A stretch of DNA of 64,000 nucleotides from Acanthosoma haemorrhoidale (Eukaryota; Arthropoda; Insecta; Hemiptera; Acanthosomatidae). The DNA is taken from assembly GCA_930367205.1 (NCBI GenBank), contig OV884015.1, positions 33,781,288-33,845,287 on the forward strand. The letters run 5' to 3'. Within the stretch, counting starts at the first letter, position 1; each line of letters opens with the position of its first letter. Below the pieces are notes generated by a model. That model was not told the DNA's origin, made no database searches, and saw only the letters and a list, made by a program, of their open reading frames with translations. Below, in pieces: positions 60,050 to 64,000 of the stretch. Made by a program: the position numbers and the translations under genes.

Positions 60050-62943
60050 GGAATATAATATTTAAGACATTGCTAGCCAATTACTCTTGTTGGAATACAT
60101 ACATATATCAGCCACTACATCCTTATATTTTTACAGGACTTCCCTACCCGTCACTCTACCCCGATATTATCTGTAATTTAATCTGATTAATAGTATTTAT
60201 TTCAGCAAATTAAACTGCAACTATGAACCTACATAACTATAATCTGTTAGCCTACGTCATAGGCCAATTAAACCGTTCGTTGTGACGTACAATTTCGACT
60301 AAGTTAATTACGTCTGATGGTTAATTAAAATAAATTGTTACTTAGTTGTATCTTAATTATTAGTTGGGGTTGTTGGATAGTTGCAGCTGTAGATCTTGTG
60401 CATCTAGCGGTCACATTTCACCTTTCAAAGTACCGTATACTTAAATATTTTTATGCACATATATTTTATAAGGGTAAGTGAGTATCGTTTTCTTTTTCAA
60501 GCGGGTATTTCATATGATGTAAGATCCAGTCAATTTATCAGTGCGGTTTTTATGTATTTCTAATAAATAATTTATAGTATTCAAATCGACTGAATATTTT
60601 AATATGTGAGCAAAAATATGCATTTTGTTAGAGGTTCAAGTTAGCCAGTTAGAAACTGACATACACTTTGCGAATAGGAGCATAATAAATGTTTTCACGT
60701 ATGCTCGTTCTACAGTTACAATCGCTTCTAAATTAAAAATATGCATTAAAATAAATCCGTACATGGGCTCAAGTATTTTTAGACTTCCGGCTATGATGTG
60801 CATTCCATTCGCAAAAAAGAAAAGAAAGGTTCGCATTTTATTAACCGAGTAAAAATCCACCATTCAGGCAACCTCTACTAGAATTTAGAACGTACTAGAG
60901 GAAATCCCCAAAACCACATTCGACAATATCGTACATGAAGAAAGGTGTTGGTACAGAAGGTACTTATAACATAATAATTTTTTTTCTTAAATTGTGCATA
61001 ATATTGTCTTGTTGGGACGTTTCGGACTCCGGCAATATCTAGAGAACCATAAAAAACTTTGGTAAAATCAAAATAATTAAAAAATATTATTTTAACAGTT
61101 AGACATATTAGATTAAACATATAAAACAGAGCTCTGAACTGATAACGCATAATAACTTCAAGCTACAACTAATTACTAGAGAGCACCTACAAACTGACAT
61201 GGACTATTTGAAATACAATCACGATTTCCTCTCTGAGGGCTATTTTAATTGAAGGTGTTAATTTATATATCTTCTTCAATGTTGTTTTTAATTTATAAAC
61301 GAGACAAAAAGTAAGCAGTAAGCATATGATTTACACTTAGTGACATATTGTGCTTTTTAAAGGAAAAACATTTTTGTGATTGTACCAAAATTTTGAATCA
61401 CAAAATGATGAATAAATAAATAAAATTTATAGAAGGATATTATGCTAAATGTTTACAATTTATTAACTACATTAACATTCTTCAATATAGCATATATGTG
61501 CTCAGAACGTGTAATGAACCTAATCGCTCAAGGTAAACTTTAAGAACAAGCGCATACGTGGATGTCAGGCAAAGCTTGCTCACTGAGGGTTAAAAATAAA
61601 GATTTTACTTACGATTAAAGACACATCATGATTGAAAGCCAACATAAATTATGCCGTGTACATATTGTGAACGTCGAAGGCATGAAAGTAAGTGACATTC
61701 TGACAACCTCCCGTCCTCTGGTTCTGAATGTTTCGAGTGAAGTCACAGAGACTTTTGTCAGCCTTTCTGAGATCGTTAAACCGGGATCAACAATGTGAAG
61801 TAAGATACTTTTAACACCATCTAGACACTAGAAGGATAAATGACAAATCAAATTAACCAACAAAAATATTATTATCTCCGACCCCGGAAGAAGTTCTTAC
61901 ATTGAGACGGAGCGGCTGCAAAGTTATAAGGATTGTTTCCTTAGCAATCCATAAATCCTTTTAAGGCAATTGGCCTCAAAAAGTTTTGATAAAGTCCCAC
62001 AATCAACGTCAACTTGACGTACGGACTTAATTTATATTCACCTCCGACTATTACAGCATAAAAAAAAATAAGACCTGACCCCTTTTTCTGTGATAAGAAG
62101 TCAAAAAAAAATATCATTAATACACCTTTGTTGGGAGGCGGCTACAAATAGCTCCATAATTCGTTCCTTCTGTATCTCCCTTCAAATTCGCTTTCTCTCT
62201 AGAAACCCGATTCCTGCAGATGAATTTTGTTTATTTATATATTTTGATTTTGTTGTAATCCTTAAAATAATTTTAGATACACGTGGAGGGCTAACGAAAT
62301 ATGCTGCTGAGTTCTGGGAAGGATTCTAGTTCGGCTGAGGTTAACAATATTCTTTTATAACTACTACCAACCTTTACTTTATTTAGTATTTATGTATATA
62401 TATAATAACTTTATGAATTGTATTAGATCTATATGCTCAGTCCAGCATATACGATTATTACATATACATAGTTACATAATTGCAAATATTAAATAATACT
62501 AATGATTTGAATATTACGCTGTAAAATGTCAGAAAATGTAGATCAAGTAAAAATAACAATAAATAATTTTTTTTGACTATTCATTCCAGACTACGGTATG
62601 AACTCTTTATGATAATCATTAATGAAACTTCGCATCTGAATTTTTGCAGTTTAAGAACGGAATAATACAGAGAGGACCTCAAATGTAAATTTTCGTAATT
62701 ATAAGCAATTAACAGCCAAATACAAAATTACAAGCAGCCAAGAACTTGACCAATATCTAGTCCCCCGATCTAGATTCCCCAATCTACCAAACGCAAGTTA
62801 AAAAACTCTTACAAAGGCTTTATCTAATGAACCCTGTGGTCAATATTCGCACTTTGGGAAATTAGTGATTTATGACGCTTCAAGAAAATTTCATAATCTC
62901 AACAGTATAGTCAATTATAGTTTGTATAGAGAAATATACCAGC
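60050..62943. other. Intergenic, no gene seen
   Basis: The overlapping open frames on both strands at 60625-60863 are mirror images of one AT-rich stretch and are not supported. A GC-richer patch at 61640-61800 has no assignable frame. Confidence 0.4.
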
Positions 62944-62960
62944 TTTTTTTTTTTTTTTTT
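62944..62960. repeat. T17 homopolymer
   Basis: Uninterrupted T run; a possible minus-strand retroposon tail with no identifiable body. Confidence 0.9.
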
Positions 62961-64000
62961 ATTAATTTCACATGAATTGACCCAATTGACTTAATTTGTT
63001 CTTCCATTAAGCTACTAATTAATGTTACCATTACACCCGGTAAATAGAAACATAATTGTATAAGCAGGTAATACAAATATTTAACAATTTCAAGGACTAA
63101 ATTTAAAATTGTGACAGCGTCAGAGCTCGAACCAGGACCACCTGCTCTCCGTTCAGAAGGCTTTTATTAATAAAAACAAAAACGAATAATAAATAAAATA
63201 TTTTTCGTTACTGGTTTGGTTACTGTCAGGAGGGGAAAAAATAAAAATTAAATAAATTCAACGTTTATACAATACAACCGCGAAAACTCACCAGTTCAAT
63301 AACCGCCAAAAAAAACACCTTTTATCACATAAATCCACAAGTTTTTTTCTGAACAAAAATTTTTTTTTAAAAGGATTAACAGATTTGAGGAAACAATACA
63401 CTTTGTCCGGCTTGGAGGTTTATTCATTACAGTCAAAAGTTTTACAATGACACTTCTTTTTTTTCCATCTCATGTGAAGTTTTAAATGGAATTTATTGAC
63501 AAAGTTCAGTTATAATCCGGACCGAGGTGATTTTTGAGTAAGCTATTTACTTCTGCGTTGCCAGCAAAATGCATTAACTAGAAGTTATATAAGCCAACTT
63601 TCACAGGCTGGCAACGGGGATGTTTAAATTTGAATTAGTTTATCACATATGATAGAAAATATATCTAAGTAAATTAATTTTCAGAAATTCTAAGCAATTA
63701 AATATATTTTCAAAAATGAGTTCACCTCAGAATTCATAGTCGTGAAGCAGGAACCAATAATGAAGGCAAAATATCTCATAATATGAAATTAGTTTGACGA
63801 ATTAACGTATTGTTCTTGTAAAGTTCCTAGATAAATGATATTATTTTGATTAATACTGCAATAGTGTTTCCAGGCTAATAGCAGTTTTTCTAAAAACATT
63901 AAATTTAAATAGATATTCTACTGTAGGCCCATGGATACATTTTCAATAGATACTTACACCATTTTTTGTACACATTTGTATACCACTAGCAAAGCTCCTA
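62961..64000. other. Intergenic, degenerate tRNA-like box
   Basis: Near 63121-63136 the minus strand reads CCTGGTTCGAGCTCTG, a B-box-like sequence, probably an old SINE head. Nothing else supportable. Confidence 0.35.

Noticed and set aside
60625..60863. Two overlapping genes
   Set aside because: The open frames on the two strands are mirror images of one AT-rich stretch with no domain in either.
1..64000. CRISPR array or bacterial defence operon
   Set aside because: No regularly spaced identical repeats with unique spacers and no operon-like gene packing; the window is eukaryotic.

Overview
This is AT-rich eukaryotic DNA and looks like a piece of an arthropod nuclear genome, most probably an insect. 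The evidence is one multi-exon gene with GT-AG introns, tRNA-derived SINE heads, many 5'-truncated non-LTR retrotransposon 3' ends with A-rich tails, a Penelope-like element fragment, and no bacterial-style operons. I cannot name the species. The repeat load would fit a hemipteroid insect, but that is a guess.

The one well-supported gene is on the minus strand, from about 45605 down to 36827: a protein-tyrosine sulfotransferase (TPST, Golgi type II membrane enzyme). Six coding exons (45459-45584, 44137-44267, 43680-43788, 42672-42866, 41117-41370, 40126-40378) join in frame into a protein colinear with animal TPST1/2. After exon 6 there are two candidate last exons, both in phase 0 and each ending in its own stop: 38154-38219 (protein of 377 aa) and 36937-36996 (protein of 375 aa). 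This suggests two alternative C-termini. The first coding exon has an acceptor 21 nt before the start codon, so at least one non-coding 5' exon lies further upstream and was not located. The introns contain SINE heads (introns 1 and 5), a Penelope-like element with long inverted arms (intron 4) and an RT fragment (intron 3).

The rest is repeats and decayed elements. 1-7 kb: a 28-bp minisatellite, one copy of an approximately 0.88-kb repeat, a LINE 3' end, and a 170-bp tandem duplication. 11-15.9 kb: two SINE-like units, the second copy of the 0.88-kb repeat, and a LINE 3' end. 17-24.3 kb: LINE 3' ends of three kinds, an identical 88-bp direct repeat pair, a SINE, and a dead RT domain. 28.2-29.2 kb: a fossil ZSWIM/MULE-like transposase with a recognisable SWIM finger. 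31.9-32.5 kb: a 5'-truncated LINE with target-site duplication. 49.5-51.5 kb: two more RT fragments. 53-55.2 kb: a cluster of LINE tails inserted at the same 10-bp site beside an inverted repeat pair. From 55.2 kb to the end I see essentially no supportable gene.

I found no CRISPR array, intact tRNA or rRNA gene, and nothing I would call a new defence or metabolic system. The points most worth following are the two alternative TPST last exons, the overlapping uORF at the TPST start, the ZSWIM-like fossil, and the same-site LINE insertions.
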